This document shows, in pieces, positions 23,641 through 35,014 of a stretch of 64,000 bases of DNA (its first letter is position 1; every line of letters starts with the position of its first letter). The position numbers and the translations under genes were made by a program. The notes under the pieces were generated by a model, which had not been told where the DNA came from, did not search any database, and was given only the letters and a program-made list of their open reading frames with translations. The stretch lies in contig JASFXZ010000018.1 in NCBI GenBank assembly GCA_032209605.1, forward strand, positions 2,979,904 to 3,043,903. The letters run 5' to 3'. The DNA comes from Mactromeris polynyma (taxonomy: Eukaryota > Mollusca > Bivalvia > Venerida > Mactridae).

Positions 23641-26600
23641 TTATTGAAAGTGTCTCAACAATTTATCTACATAGAGGGCAGTTTTGAAAATAGTGTTGTC
23701 ATTGTTTGATGAGAGGATATTGTAGAGATCCTGTAAAGTGCTATTGGAAGTATGCCAATTGAAAAGGTACTGATTACGAACACTATTAAACCTTTCACAT
23801 TGAAAGAAAACATGATACTCGCATTCAACTATATTGCGGTGATGATTTCGAGAACAAAATTGACAAGTTCTTGCCTCAAAAGCAATGTTACTGTGCCTAC
23901 CAGTCTCTACATTTAACTTGTGACTAGAACAACGAAACTTCGCCATGGCTAATCTATACTTAACAGGCATCTCCACTGTAAGGTATCTTTCAGTGTTTAA
24001 CAATGTTTTAAAATGTTTATAATAATGGCATCTACTTGATTCTTGTAGTTGCTGATTCCAGTTTTGTGTATAACAATCAATAAGTCTTTGTTTGAAGACA
24101 ATAATAAATGTATCAATATCCCCAATATTATGTGAAACCCATACAAAACCAAACCCATACAAAAATAGAAGGTTTTTAACATTTGTAGCCCAGCTAATTC
24201 TACCTGCATTATCAATCGAGCGTAACATATAATAACAATGTTTTGGATATCTTGCTTCATCCATTTGTATCAATTTACACCAGTATTTAATGCAATTCGT
24301 TAAGTAAGTTACAAACAATGGTAGTCTACCACATTCACCAAGCACCATACAGTTATTTGTAGCATTTTTGACTCCCAAAAATCTTTTACAAAAGGAAAGC
24401 TGCGCAGCTTCTATATCAGGAGCATATTTATATCCCCATATCTGTGATCCGTAGCAAAGTACAGGTTTAACCATAGCATCAAATAGCTGAAACAGTTGCT
24501 TTAAATTAAAATGCCCAAATGGTCTTTGGTAGTCATATATCGCAAAAATAGATTTTTGTACTTGTGACACTAACTTATGTTGCGCAGTAGACCAAGATAG
24601 GGATGGCGTGAACAAAAGACCCATGTATTTGTAAACTGACGTTACTTTAATTTCGTGACCGCGAAAAGTCCAACGCTCATTATTTCTTAACGGTCCGGCA
24701 TTACGAAAGACAATTATTTCCGTTTTACTGAGATTAACTTCCATACCAGTTGAAATACAAAACTGATCAACAACATTCAGTTGTTGTTGTAGTCTGATAA
24801 CAGTCTCTGCGCAGTTAGCAATATCATCTGCAAACATTAGACATACTATGTCTGGTATTGAGTTATCAATAAAAATTCCTGAACTACATTTATCACGGAG
24901 TAGTGAGGATAATTGGTCAATAAAGAGAGAAAAGATTATCGGACTACATATCGCCCCCTGTCTGGTGCCTATGTTGCATGGAAAATACTCTGTCCCCCCC
25001 TGATGATGTTTTAACGCAAGAATTGAGGTTTTGATACATACTGGACAAGATTTTTAGGAATTTGCCATTTACCCCTTTCAGTTGGAGGCTTTCATTGATT
25101 TATTTGGTCAAACGCTTTACGGAAATCTACATACAAACAGTAGAATCGACCACCTTTTCTAGATAAATATTTCTGGACTATAGCTTGTAAGCAGAAAATG
25201 TTATCAATAGCAGAATAGCCATGGCGAAAACCGGCTTGCGACTCATCTATTTTATGATTCTCTTCTGCCCAGTTATATAAACGGTTATTTATTATACTTG
25301 AAAAAATCTTATACATGGAAGTCGTTATTGATATTCCCCTATAGTTGCTAGGATTATGCTGGGGTCCAGATTTGTAAATTGGACATATTATGCTTTCACC
25401 CCATGACTTTGGGAAAACACCGCTATCCAAAATCATGTTAAATAGTTCGTATAGAAATGGTGATATTTCATGTACAGTTGCTTTATAAATATCAGAATTC
25501 AGACCGTCATTTCCTGCGCTTTTACCAGAGGCTAGTTTCATAATTGACCTCTCAATCTCTTCAATGGTTATTTCAGCATTTAAGTACTCATCTTCTCCCG
25601 CATTACTGTTAATAAATATAGAATCAGCCGTTTCATCAAAAAGTAATGCACTAAAATAGTTAGACCATTCTTTACCAGTGATATAGACGCTATTGACACT
25701 AGATTGTGAACGCAACTTCTTTAATGTTTTCCACAATAAGTTAACGTTATTGCTATTTTCAACAAGCATTTTTCTTTTGGTACGCTGAAATGAATATTTT
25801 TTATTTTTTACCAACCTCTTATATGCAGATTTAACCCCCTTATAATATGCTAGGTCAATACTTGAATTTGAAGCTCTAAATTTCCGTAGAGCTCTATATT
25901 TTGACTGTTTTAATATTTTACATTCCACGTCGCACCAAGGTTTTTGCTTTTGAATTGACGAAACAGAGGCTGGTATACTACGCACAGACATATTGACAGC
26001 AGCATCCTGATACATACGAGTTATGGCACTGACAGCATCATTTACGTTTGTAATTATTGCGTCATATATATAATCTCTGTTCTGTACCAATAACTGTCTA
26101 AATACATTTAAGAAAGTCAAGCTTTTATTACTATCCCATTTAAATTTAGGAAAAACTGATCCTGGTACATCATATGTTACATGACTGTGTGTATGTCCAT
26201 TTAATGCGAACTGCAAAGTACATGAAATTGGTAGATGGTCTGATTCATCCCTCTCTGAAACGTTAAAAAAGGTTATATGACGAAATAAATTTTCACACGC
26301 CATCATATAATCAACTACACTTGCGCCATCTCCAGATGAGCAGGTAAAATTTCCGGACGTGTCTTCAAATCTACCATTAAGAATGTGCATATCATGAGAG
26401 CAACATAAATTAATAAGTGCTCTACCAAAATTGTTACAACGAGTGTCCTTACTTTGTCTCGGCGCATCAAATTGACTACTGTTATATTCGGTTTCACCAA
26501 ATATGTATAAAAGATCATCAAAGGGTATGAAGTCTAGTAAATATTTTACCCTAGCGTTAAAATCTCCCGCTAACAAAAACGTCATTGTCATTATAAATAG

Positions 26601-27007
26601 ATGAACCTTCTGGTGATATATACGAAAAATACATAATAACATCTTTACTATCACTGATCAATGAAAACTTGAATAAAAGCACTACACAATCTTTGAAATC
26701 TTCACCGATTCTAATAATCGAAACATGTTTAAACAATGTGTCTCTAATAAAAACGGACACCCCCACTGTTACGAAAATAGTTGACATTCAATTTACGAAC
26801 ACAATCAAACTGAACATAATATTTTAGAAAGTCCTGAAATTCCATTGAATATTTAGACCAAGTTTCACACAAACAAATGATGTCAAAATTATTCATAAAT
26901 GATAATAAATCATAGTCATCAATATATTTCCTGAGACCTTGAATGTTCCAAGCTGCGATGTTTAATTTCAGTAAACTGTCATTGTTTGGTAGGCCTTCAC
27001 CTGTATC
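23641..27007 (-). pseudogene. LINE B ORF2: endonuclease-reverse transcriptase, frameshifted
   Basis: Encodes the target-nicking endonuclease and reverse transcriptase. The frame continues directly from the ORF1 TAG: 'DTGEGL' then 'AAWNIQGLRKY' (endonuclease start) and 'CLCETW' (catalytic Glu). A one-base loss in a G-run near 26772 moves it to the 26557-26787 frame ('GVSVFIRDTL'). A second shift near 26570 leads into 25092-26654 ('LLAGDFNAR', 'ESDHLPISC', RT 'IICPIYKSG', 'QAGFRHGYSA', 'YVDFRKAFDQIN'). Further damage between 24837 and 25092 precedes the 'FADD' box at about 24837 and the C-terminal 'CQFCSRNHHRN...CEYHVFF' zinc-knuckle region. No ATG occurs before the endonuclease active-site start. 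Confidence 0.85.
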
Positions 27008-27016
27008 CTAGTCATC
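27001..27016 (-). promoter_or_regulatory. LINE B ORF1-ORF2 junction: in-frame TAG, candidate readthrough site
   Basis: Minus-strand codons read GAT GAC TAG GAT ACA GGT. The TAG (27008-27010) ends ORF1 and the same frame runs on as ORF2. The codons GAC TAG GAT and the peptide D*D-T/S-G are shared with LINE C. ORF2 offers no upstream ATG, so translation past the stop is the simplest way to make it. Confidence 0.55.
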
Positions 27017-28237
27017 TACGCCCCCTTCGTCGTGCGCGACCCAATCATCTTCGTTCATGGGAGACCTAGCGCTTACGTCAATCCCCACCTGATCAGGTGC
27101 GTCCAATAGTTGTTGCTCACTAGTGTTATTGTTTTCATTTTGACCATGCTGTTGACCACGTGGCTGTCTACTCACCTGTCGCTTACCGATACACACGATT
27201 GTTTGTGTTTCGTCGTTATACTTGTAGATATGATCATTCACTATGAGTTTATCGTACCTAATAGCGGCGTAATTCTTCTTCTTTCGTTCTTCCAGCATAC
27301 GTGTTCCTAATACACGCCTGTGTCGAACCACCCGGTCCGTGTAGTCGGGTTTAACATATACATTAGAATCACGTGTAAGCACTGTGTTAGCCGTAGATAA
27401 AATACACTCTCGGTCTTTGAACTTGTTGAATTTTATAAGGATCGTACATTTCGATGGATCTTTGGATTTCACTCTATGTGCTCCCTCTATTTCAACTGAC
27501 TCTTTGTCTGGCATGTTTAAATCATCCTTAATAAAGTTCCTAACGGTTGATTCACTGACTGACCAATCTTCATTCACTGTCCCAGGAATACCACATATAC
27601 GCAAGTTATTGCGACGGGAATGGCTCTCCAGGTTATCAAGTTGACCCCTCATAATTGACATCTCCGATCTTATAGCCATATTTTCGTTTTTCAGGTGATC
27701 GTTTTCAATTCGAAGATTTTGAATCGATTCGGATAAAGAGTCAATTTTAGAGTTTACCTCTGTCAGGTCGTTTTGTACTCGTTCATTTTGGCTGGTCAAG
27801 TCTGTCTTCATTTGTTTGAGGAAATCAAACATGGCCGTGCTTTGCTCGTGTTCCGGTGGTGCATGTGGCGTGGCTGTGCCGGCGGAGCTCCGACTGTCTG
27901 ACGGCGGCTGAGAGGAGAATGAGGATAATGTTCGTTGTCTCGAACGGGTCCCAATGCTATCGCTACTACCCGTAAACATGTTATTTGCACTGACACTATT
28001 CACTCTGGCATTTCCACGTCCCCTGGTAGGTCCTGGGTTGGTTTCAATATCACCACCGAGAACTAACACAATCGACATAAATACAATCCAACGTAATCCA
28101 TTACTACACACTCGTTTTGACAGTTTTAATCCATGCATTTGAGATTTCTGTTTATTCGGCTGTACAAACATACCGATAGATGCTCTCCAACATTGTATAT
28201 CTATCCCCATTTTATCTTTAAAATTCGATTCGATCAA
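27008..28237 (-). CDS. LINE B ORF1 protein with 2A-like motif, coiled coil and RRM-like domain
   Basis: Nucleic-acid-binding ORF1 protein of a non-LTR retrotransposon, 409 residues. The conserved start is probably Met-10 ('MGIDIQCWRASIG'), because LINE C begins 'MGIDLSIYRARIG'. Residues about 49-61 are hydrophobic ('RWIVFMSIVLVLGG'). A 2A-like motif D-I-E-T-N-P-G-P follows immediately at residues 63-70. 2A sequences make ribosomes skip a Gly-Pro bond, and they are documented in CR1-like LINEs of invertebrates. Residues about 140-205 predict a coiled coil ('NSKIDSLSESIQNLRIENDHLKN' region). 'RRNNLRICGIPG' to 'YVKPDYTDRVV' is the L1-ORF1-like RRM and C-terminal region. The frame is intact and ends in TAG followed in frame by ORF2. 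Confidence 0.85.
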   Translation of the reverse strand: MIESNFKDKMGIDIQCWRASIGMFVQPNKQKSQMHGLKLSKRVCSNGLRWIVFMSIVLVLGGDIETNPGPTRGRGNARVNSVSANNMFTGSSDSIGTRSRQRTLSSFSSQPPSDSRSSAGTATPHAPPEHEQSTAMFDFLKQMKTDLTSQNERVQNDLTEVNSKIDSLSESIQNLRIENDHLKNENMAIRSEMSIMRGQLDNLESHSRRNNLRICGIPGTVNEDWSVSESTVRNFIKDDLNMPDKESVEIEGAHRVKSKDPSKCTILIKFNKFKDRECILSTANTVLTRDSNVYVKPDYTDRVVRHRRVLGTRMLEERKKKNYAAIRYDKLIVNDHIYKYNDETQTIVCIGKRQVSRQPRGQQHGQNENNNTSEQQLLDAPDQVGIDVSARSPMNEDDWVAHDEGGVDD

Positions 28238-28371
28238 TCCGAAGAAAAATACACGTCCATCTTATTCAAGGGACACAACTCTTTTTGTTGTAATACATGT
28301 ATTTTATCTTTAATCATTTGATTATCTTACCACAAAGACATGCATACTTTAAAAACCTGAAACTGTCTTAC

Positions 28372-28737
28372 CTCTAACACCAATAGAAACTCCATTGCTA
28401 GATATTACGCCTATATCTTTAATAGTCAATGTACATGCCCATGTTTCGCCTTCATTTGATCTGTTGATATTCTTTATTGTCCAGTACATTTGTTTATAGC
28501 CAACACAGCTGTAATTGTACTTGGTTTCATCTGGAGTTACAGAAAAGGGTTGGCATCCAGATGGAATGATAGTAGCTCTAGTTGTGCCATCAATTCCTCC
28601 ATCATCTATAGTTTTCCATTCAAACAATTGTACAGTTTCTGAACCAGAGTATGTACATGTCAATGTCACTGGGTGGTTTTCATCCACGAGTATAATCCCA
28701 GGTGTAAGATTAACTTGACTCCACGTAATTCCTAAGG
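28372..28737 (-). CDS. Immunoglobulin-domain exon 1 (first in window; V-set-like)
   Basis: A 366-nt (122-codon) exon. The acceptor TTATTTCAG lies just right of 28737 and the donor GTAAGA is the complement of 28366-28371, phase 1-1. It reads 'ALGITWSQVNLTPG', B-strand 'VTLTCTYSGS', core 'QLFEWKTIDD', a long insert with an additional Cys pair ('SGCQPFS...YNYSCVGY') and F-strand 'ETWACTLTI'. The length and extra loop suggest a V-type domain. A signal-peptide exon must lie further right but I could not identify it. The exon belongs to the same gene as the four Ig exons at 0.2-8.0 kb by strand, phase and domain type (inference). Confidence 0.7.
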
Positions 28738-30649
28738 CTGAAATAACAATACAAGAATAATGAACACTAAACATTGCTTAAAATTATTGACCGTGCAGTC
28801 ACAACACTAGAAATAAACAAGTGATGTAGCCAACAAAGACAATTTTCTTTGTGTAGATGCGTGCAGAAAATAGAGGTTGATGCTGTTGCTGATTATGTCA
28901 CATGGTGATCAATTAGCACCAGAAAATCCGATTATAGTTCTACTCGAACTTAAAATATACCTGCGGTCAACAAAGCGCGGTCATCATATCATGGTCATTG
29001 ACTGAAAATGGGCATTTGACTCATTTTCTCTGTCTAATGTAAGTCCGATCATAGAAATAATTGCTAGCAAAATTTAGCTGATATGGTCGCATTATATGTA
29101 TATACTTCAAGAGAATCAAATAAAATGAGTTTTTTAGGAGAAATTATACTGAGGATCCATATAGAATATTTGTACATCTTAAACTTATAATTATTTATCA
29201 CGTGTATATTGCATGCTGTTTACCCATGGTAAGCTACAGTACATGTAGTATGTGTTCTAATCGTCTAGAAATATGTTGTAACCATTAAACAAAATTTACT
29301 GATCAGCAGACTGTATGTGGATAATCCCGAAACATTTACAACTTTCCATAGTTTATCCTGCAAAATTATGCTAAAATATGACACTTTAATTTATTACCGG
29401 ATGAAGTATGCTTGTTGTATTTGAAAGGCTGTTTTATGCCAGGTTATGTTTTTTGTAAGTCATCTGATGACTTCATTTGAAGCAGAAATGCGAAATGCTT
29501 TGTTCTGATAATAAAATAGCTGCCTCGTTAGGTCATACATGTTTTATTATTGTATATGCTTGTCCATGTCTCAAGTTCGTTTTCTCTGTATTTCCCTTTT
29601 ATTGTAATTTTTACGCCTTATATCCCGATGCATTGTCTATTCCTTGTTATCGGATATGCGATACTGTATCATGTTAGTTTCATTACGACTGCAAAATACG
29701 TAGTGTGTTATTTCTAATGCGTCCTTCCTGCATGTGTCTTTAATCTGTCAGTAACTCAGCAGCCTAGACATAACATTAAATGTCCAAAACACCGGGCTCG
29801 TGTTGTAATTTGCAAGTATCAAACGGATGATGGCCATTCTATAAACTATACAAGTATGCACAATACTCACGTAAACAAAGTACTAAATTACATTTATAAC
29901 GACACATAGTGCCTTTAAGTTATCCTCATATTTTTCTTAAACAGTATATTTACTTGAAACAACGTATGTCTGAACATTCTTTCCGTGAAATATAAGTTTC
30001 CCTTCTTCACCCTGTACAACCTGCTGTAATAATGGCAATTCTGTTGGTTGATGGATGTGCCAAAAGAAAGATGCGAGTTATTTGAAATTTTGTTGCGTTT
30101 TTATATTTGTTGATTTTCGGAGTAATCACTAATGCGAACTGTTTCAGCAAAGAACAAACAATTTCAACATACCGTTTCTGTGCGAGTGTGTGTCATTTGT
30201 TTCAAGAAAAGCTGTTAATATCGTTTTAATGATTTTGGATTCAATTTCATTTGTTTACGCAACTAGATGTACATTACCATAATTGTTTTAGTCTGCATAA
30301 AAAATGTGACGAAATGTATAGAAAAGGTAAGTACGGTTGTATAGGTTTTATGAGAACGAGAATTTATAGTACGAAGTACAGAAAATTCAAAACGTAAGAT
30401 TTTGTAATTTGTGAACGAGAATCTATAGCAATTACAAAACGTTGGAGAATGAAACGAGTGACCAAACACAGAAATTACAAAACGTAAGTACGTGTATTAC
30501 TCATTCTGTGGTAGGTTAATTCTAAGTGATATTGATAGAAACACACCGAATCATTGACACATTCTAAGATATTTTTTTATCTATCATAATTCCTTAATTA
30601 ATGGTGCAATTTTTATTCTATTTACGTGAATTTACTTAACTATTATTTA
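28738..30649. other. Non-coding DNA, probably intron of the Ig gene
   Basis: AT-rich. Open frames are short and without domain signal. No supported feature. A short 'gaacgagaat.tatag ... caaaacgtaag' duplication occurs near 30354-30490. Confidence 0.4.
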
Positions 30650-30910
30650 TACTGAAATGTCCACACAATAATTACTTACAAGCAAACGTATAAATCTAAA
30701 CACTCAGCACTAGTTTATGCATTCCCATCCTTGAAAGCTGATATGTTTAACTCTCTCAAAAGTCAACTTAAATGTAAACTGACTTCCTTTTCGTTAAAAC
30801 GCCTAAACCTATTTGAATGGTATATTCACCTTTTGATGTAAATAACTATTGAATGTACGTCTATAACTTCCTGCTAGTTTAAAATACGATATTAAGCAAT
30901 GTATGCGTAT
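30650..30910 (+). repeat. Dispersed repeat, copy 1 of a ~255-bp pair
   Basis: Matches 57018-57275 in the same orientation with shared blocks such as 'cttacaagcaaacgtataaa', 'gtatgcattcccatccttg' variants, 'cttccttttcgttaaaacg' and 'cataacttcctg'. No TIR or RT signal was seen at its ends. Type unknown. Confidence 0.65.
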
Positions 30911-31267
30911 ACATAAGTTGAACAAACACTACATGGTGATATACCTGCTGTAAATATGTAAAATTGTTAAACCTTTCTCATTAAATTTCATTTAAGACAG
31001 CCAAGTGTTATACCGATAATTTTATTTGGATAAGTTTAATCTTATTTATTATTCATTTTATATTAATTGTGAAGATCTTGCCTCACATTGAATACTACTA
31101 ACCTTCGATGTCTGGTTCCTGGGTTACGAACCCGTACTCGCGCAAAATATTGGGATTGTGTATCCTTGCGAACAGAAAATGACAAATGACACTGCCGCAA
31201 ACGCAAGGAACATGTACAATATTCGCCCTAAGTGTTGAACGCTTGACCAATGTACAGAAATGTCAGC

Positions 31268-31305
31268 TCGCATCAGCCCCTCCCCCCCCCCCCCCCCCCT
31301 CTCCC
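31268..31305. repeat. Poly-C tract
   Basis: A run of about 17 C with flanking C-rich sequence (G-rich on the minus strand). It is prone to assembly error and to G-quadruplex or i-motif formation. Confidence 0.7.
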
Positions 31306-31339
31306 CCATCCTCTTGGGCAAACTATTGATAGATGCATT

Positions 31340-31490
31340 ACACAAAGTTACACTACTAGATATGTTTCATTGTAATAATTGTCTGCAGTTTTCCAACCTT
31401 CTTGGTGTCAACGTAGAACAAAGTTACACAACTAGACACGTTTTCTTCTATAAATTGACTGCAGTTGTCTTAACTTCTTTGTGTTCTTGT
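31340..31490. repeat. Diverged ~80-bp tandem duplication
   Basis: 'caaagttacactactagata ... ctgcagttttc ... cttcttggtgtc' is repeated as 'caaagttacacaactagaca ... ctgcagttgtc ... cttctttgtgttc'. Downstream, 31545-31600 is a degenerate inverted copy of the 'gaacgccacatac' dispersed repeat. Confidence 0.55.
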
Positions 31491-31639
31491 TACAAAACGA
31501 AAGAATACTACCCGGAATGTTTTACAATTCCTTATCGCTGCATTCGCATAAGGGAGGCACTGTCTTGTAAATGTGGCATTCCCTATACCAACGTAATACT
31601 GTATTGCATTGACTGACTCCTGTTATCTTATTTTCTTTG

Positions 31640-33234
31640 TGTTCATGTAATACGCTCAGGGTATCTAACACTTGTATACAATACAAGCTTAAATTACATG
31701 GACCTTTATTTGAATGTACTTGTAAAGAACATAACACAACATTATTATTCATTACAAGTATTTGCGTATAAAAAATCAAGTTTAAACGAAATGACAGCAC
31801 ATGAAATCAAATAGCCACTTCAAATATACTGCGCACATGATTCACGCAATAGTAACATCTATTTAGAACATGACATGACTACAAAAGTCAAGTAAATACA
31901 TGGATTTATCCATTTTTTGCAAATAAAACTTTGTATTGATTAAAAATTCAAAACGATGTTGCACACTATATAGTACATTATACTGATTATAAGTTTAGCG
32001 GCTAATAAATCATATTTTCCAAGAATTGCAAATATTTTAGCAGTTATATTTGTTTTATTGATTTAATGAACATCATCATGGTGTTTTGTAATTTTAAACA
32101 ATTAATTGCTTCTTGCTTCCATTTAAAGTTAAAGTTCTTTACGTCCAAAAAGATTATCGTTGTATTGTTGTTGCTGTTGTAACTACCAAGGTGTTAATTT
32201 GCATACAAATTTGTATTGATTATGGCAATTTAATTTCTTTTAATATGTGATAATTATGGTATGAGTAGATGATATTAAACACGTGTTATCATTTGATCTT
32301 TAGCATAATTGCTTTAGTTAAAAGTAAAAATATTGATTGTCTGTGTTCTTGAAATAGATTCTTCTCATCTACAAACTGTCAATAATAATAGCATTATCTC
32401 TTTTATTATGTTTAATGGCTAACAATTTACACTCAAACTGTACAGTTAGAGTAAACAAAAAAATGAATTTTATTGTTGCTATCATTTATGATTAATCGAA
32501 AGGGTACAATACATCTATAATTATATAATTGTTTTAACTCACAGTAGAATGTATGCGTATGCATATGTATATAAATTCATTGAAATTAGTACGTACAATC
32601 ATGTCTTATTCAAAGTCACAACGTGGAATCTGGTGAAATTAAGAAAATAAGTTTTCCGCATGAGACAATTAGAGTTTTCAGCGTGATTGAACCATTTATA
32701 TACCAATGATTGAGACTAAGCGTAGAATATTTCCGCATGAGATCATTTACATATAAAATACAGACTCTTGAAAGATTTTATGTACAATTAGGACTGACTA
32801 CCCGCCTTCGATCTTAACCCAAGTTGATCAAACTTATTCAATAAATAAGGTGTCAAAATCAATTGTATACATCAATAGGATTAATTTCATCTGGATTATG
32901 GTTGGTTGTCATACTTTGCTGACCAACTTCAGTAGGATGTACCCTTATCTGATTGTGTATAATTAATGTTTGCATATCATTTGGCAATATGTATAAATTG
33001 GTGTACAATTAGTTTGAATTCAAAATTTAAAAAATGCAAATTACTGTGTTTATGAGGTCACCGTCGCCGCGCACATTTTTTTTTAAATGCACTTAATGGT
33101 ATTTTGGTCGACCCGGTATGTCCCCCGCACACCATAAACAGACTTTTTGAAACCGAAGAGGGAACTTTACCTGCCAGTAGAGCAGTATAGGTCAAACAGA
33201 CAATTTTGAAGCCAAAGACGGTCACTGCACAGTG
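31640..33234. other. Non-coding DNA, nothing recognised
   Basis: AT-rich DNA. The word 'ttccgcatgaga' occurs twice (about 32652 and 32731). No gene supported. Confidence 0.4.
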
Positions 33235-33445
33235 CCAATGAGACCGATCGTACAGTTACCAATTTCCTGGAATCTACCAAGTACTTCTCTGGAATCTACC
33301 CAGTACTTTCCTGGTTACATGCCAGTACTATGTTAGGGGGGAAACACTGAAAAGCATTTCTGTTTACCCGGCTAGACGAGGGATCGAACCCACGACCTTC
33401 GGATTCGTAGTCAGCAGCGTTAACCACTGAGCCACAGGGCCACCT
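33235..33445 (-). repeat. tRNA-derived SINE (family 3)
   Basis: The minus-strand tRNA-like head at about 33370-33444 has A-box 'TGGCTCAGTGGTTAACGC' and perfect B-box 'GGGTTCGATCCC'. The body continues 'GGGTAAACAGAAATGC', a C-run and two near-identical 'AGTACTGGGTAGATTCCAG' segments. Not a functional tRNA: the acceptor arms do not pair well. Confidence 0.65.
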
Positions 33446-34102
33446 AAAATATTTAAAATGTGACACATCTGACCAATATATACTTTTTAAGTATGTCCCC
33501 AGTTTTTCAAACAATTAGTAATTGGCCTACTTGTTAGAACAGTTTTATCGATTTAAACTGTTTTAGATCTATTTATTGACAACATTTTCTGTACACTTAG
33601 TTTTTTTCATATTTTTTAACACAATCAGTGATCGTTCATAAAAATGTATCAGTGATATATGCTTTACATCTTATTAAAATCAGTAAACATTCAATCATGA
33701 ATGGTATGTGTAGCTGTTAGAATGTTTATCATATAAGACATTAATTTTGTATTTTATTTATATTTGTTCTTCACAATAACATGACTGTAGAAATGCTGTT
33801 ATGTATGTTAAAAAGAAATGATATCAAATTCAATTTATTATAGCATACTTTGCTTTCTGATAAAGAATAATATGTTTTGTATGAATTATCATTTATTTAC
33901 TACATATGGCATATTCATATATAATTATATATCTATATATTTATATATTATCAGGGACATATTAACGTCCGTGATATTATTACATTATAATTATTATTAT
34001 CACGAACCTATAAACCATAAAGGTCCGTGTTATTATGTATTGACCAAATAGATAAATAAAATGAAAACAATACATTTTGTTCCTTTTTGTGTTTACACAT
34101 TT
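33446..34102. other. Non-coding DNA with partial palindromic 'ggtccgtg' motifs
   Basis: AT-rich. Near 33955-34035 several 'gtccgtg/cacgaac' words occur in opposite orientations around TTATTATTA-type sequence, resembling the perfect palindrome at 45948-45969. Probably a decayed foldback element. Confidence 0.35.
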
Positions 34103-34132
34103 AACAGAACAGAACAGAACAGAACTTTTATT

Positions 34133-35014
34133 TTCTAACACAGATTGCAAAACAATATGTTTTGCAATAACATGTGGACAAATGGTAATAATAAACGTAT
34201 ATACAATGACGGGCGTAAACACAAGGATTTGGAGGTGGGGATGGTGATCACACTTTATAAAAATTCAGTCGAACAAATTAACCTGATCTTGACCTTTTTT
34301 TTTTTTTTTAATGAGCAAATTCTTTAAGTTTCTGTTACATTATCAGCCCCCTTCTTCTTTTGACCCGGTCAAATCCGAAACAATATTAATATATTCAAAC
34401 ATGTGAAAATAGAGGTCACCATGATCAGATTAATTAATCCTACGAAAAAAATCAATATAAAATTAGTTAACAATTAGGTATGGCATCAGCGCAATGCACC
34501 AATATACACATGTATCACTAATACATTACTCTGTTGTCATATCTAATCACATAAATAAGTTTCAAGTTTAAGTGGAAGACATCAGGAGGCAATTATCAGT
34601 TCAGAGACATTACGACAAAGGATAACAACATATACAAATAAACAGTAGCACGAACAAACATCAGGTAATATTTACAAATATAACTGTGTATTTGCCCTGG
34701 ATATGGATATTGACATAATAACCAGGTCGCACGGACTGCACGCATTTGTGTCAACGGTCTAGACAGATATGGATTAATATGCATCGTGCTTAGGATTTTG
34801 GAGTAGTTTACAGGTTGGCAAAGGTGAGTCTTAGTTTGTACAAGTACACAAATTTAGAAATTCTTAGTAAGAAGATATAGTTTGTTTTCTGAGATGAATA
34901 TAATTGACAATTATGTCATATCATTCATACTTGTCTAGTAGTTGAACATTATATATATAATAGGAGTGTATATTGATACAAATACAACATGGATTTATAA
35001 AAATAAATTTCATT
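34133..35014 (-). other. LINE A 3' untranslated region
   Basis: Lies between the ORF2 stop and the polyadenylation signal. AT-rich with no ORF of note. On the sense strand it contains an A-run (complement of about 34298-34310). Confidence 0.6.

Larger units (their letters stand above)
23341..28300 (-). mobile_element. Near-full-length LINE 'B' with 2A-like ORF1
   Basis: A ~5-kb minus-strand non-LTR retrotransposon of the CR1/L2 type (apurinic-type endonuclease, RT, zinc-knuckle C-terminus). The order is short 5' leader (start uncertain, between 28240 and 28350), ORF1, one TAG, ORF2 and 3' UTR. The 3' end has AATAAA (complement of 23362-23367) and a (TTA)n tail at 23345-23358. It is inserted in the big intron of the Ig gene in sense orientation, about 100 bp downstream of exon 1. 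ORF2 has several frameshifts, so this copy cannot move by itself. Confidence 0.85.

Noticed and set aside
27110..28321. Several plus-strand frames opposite LINE B ORF1
   Set aside because: Shadows of the minus-strand coding sequence with no domain signal.
28237..28372. LINE B as a source of an alternative first exon for the Ig gene
   Set aside because: LINE B lies downstream of exon 1 in the direction of transcription and its 5' end has no visible donor or promoter, so there is nothing to support exonisation.
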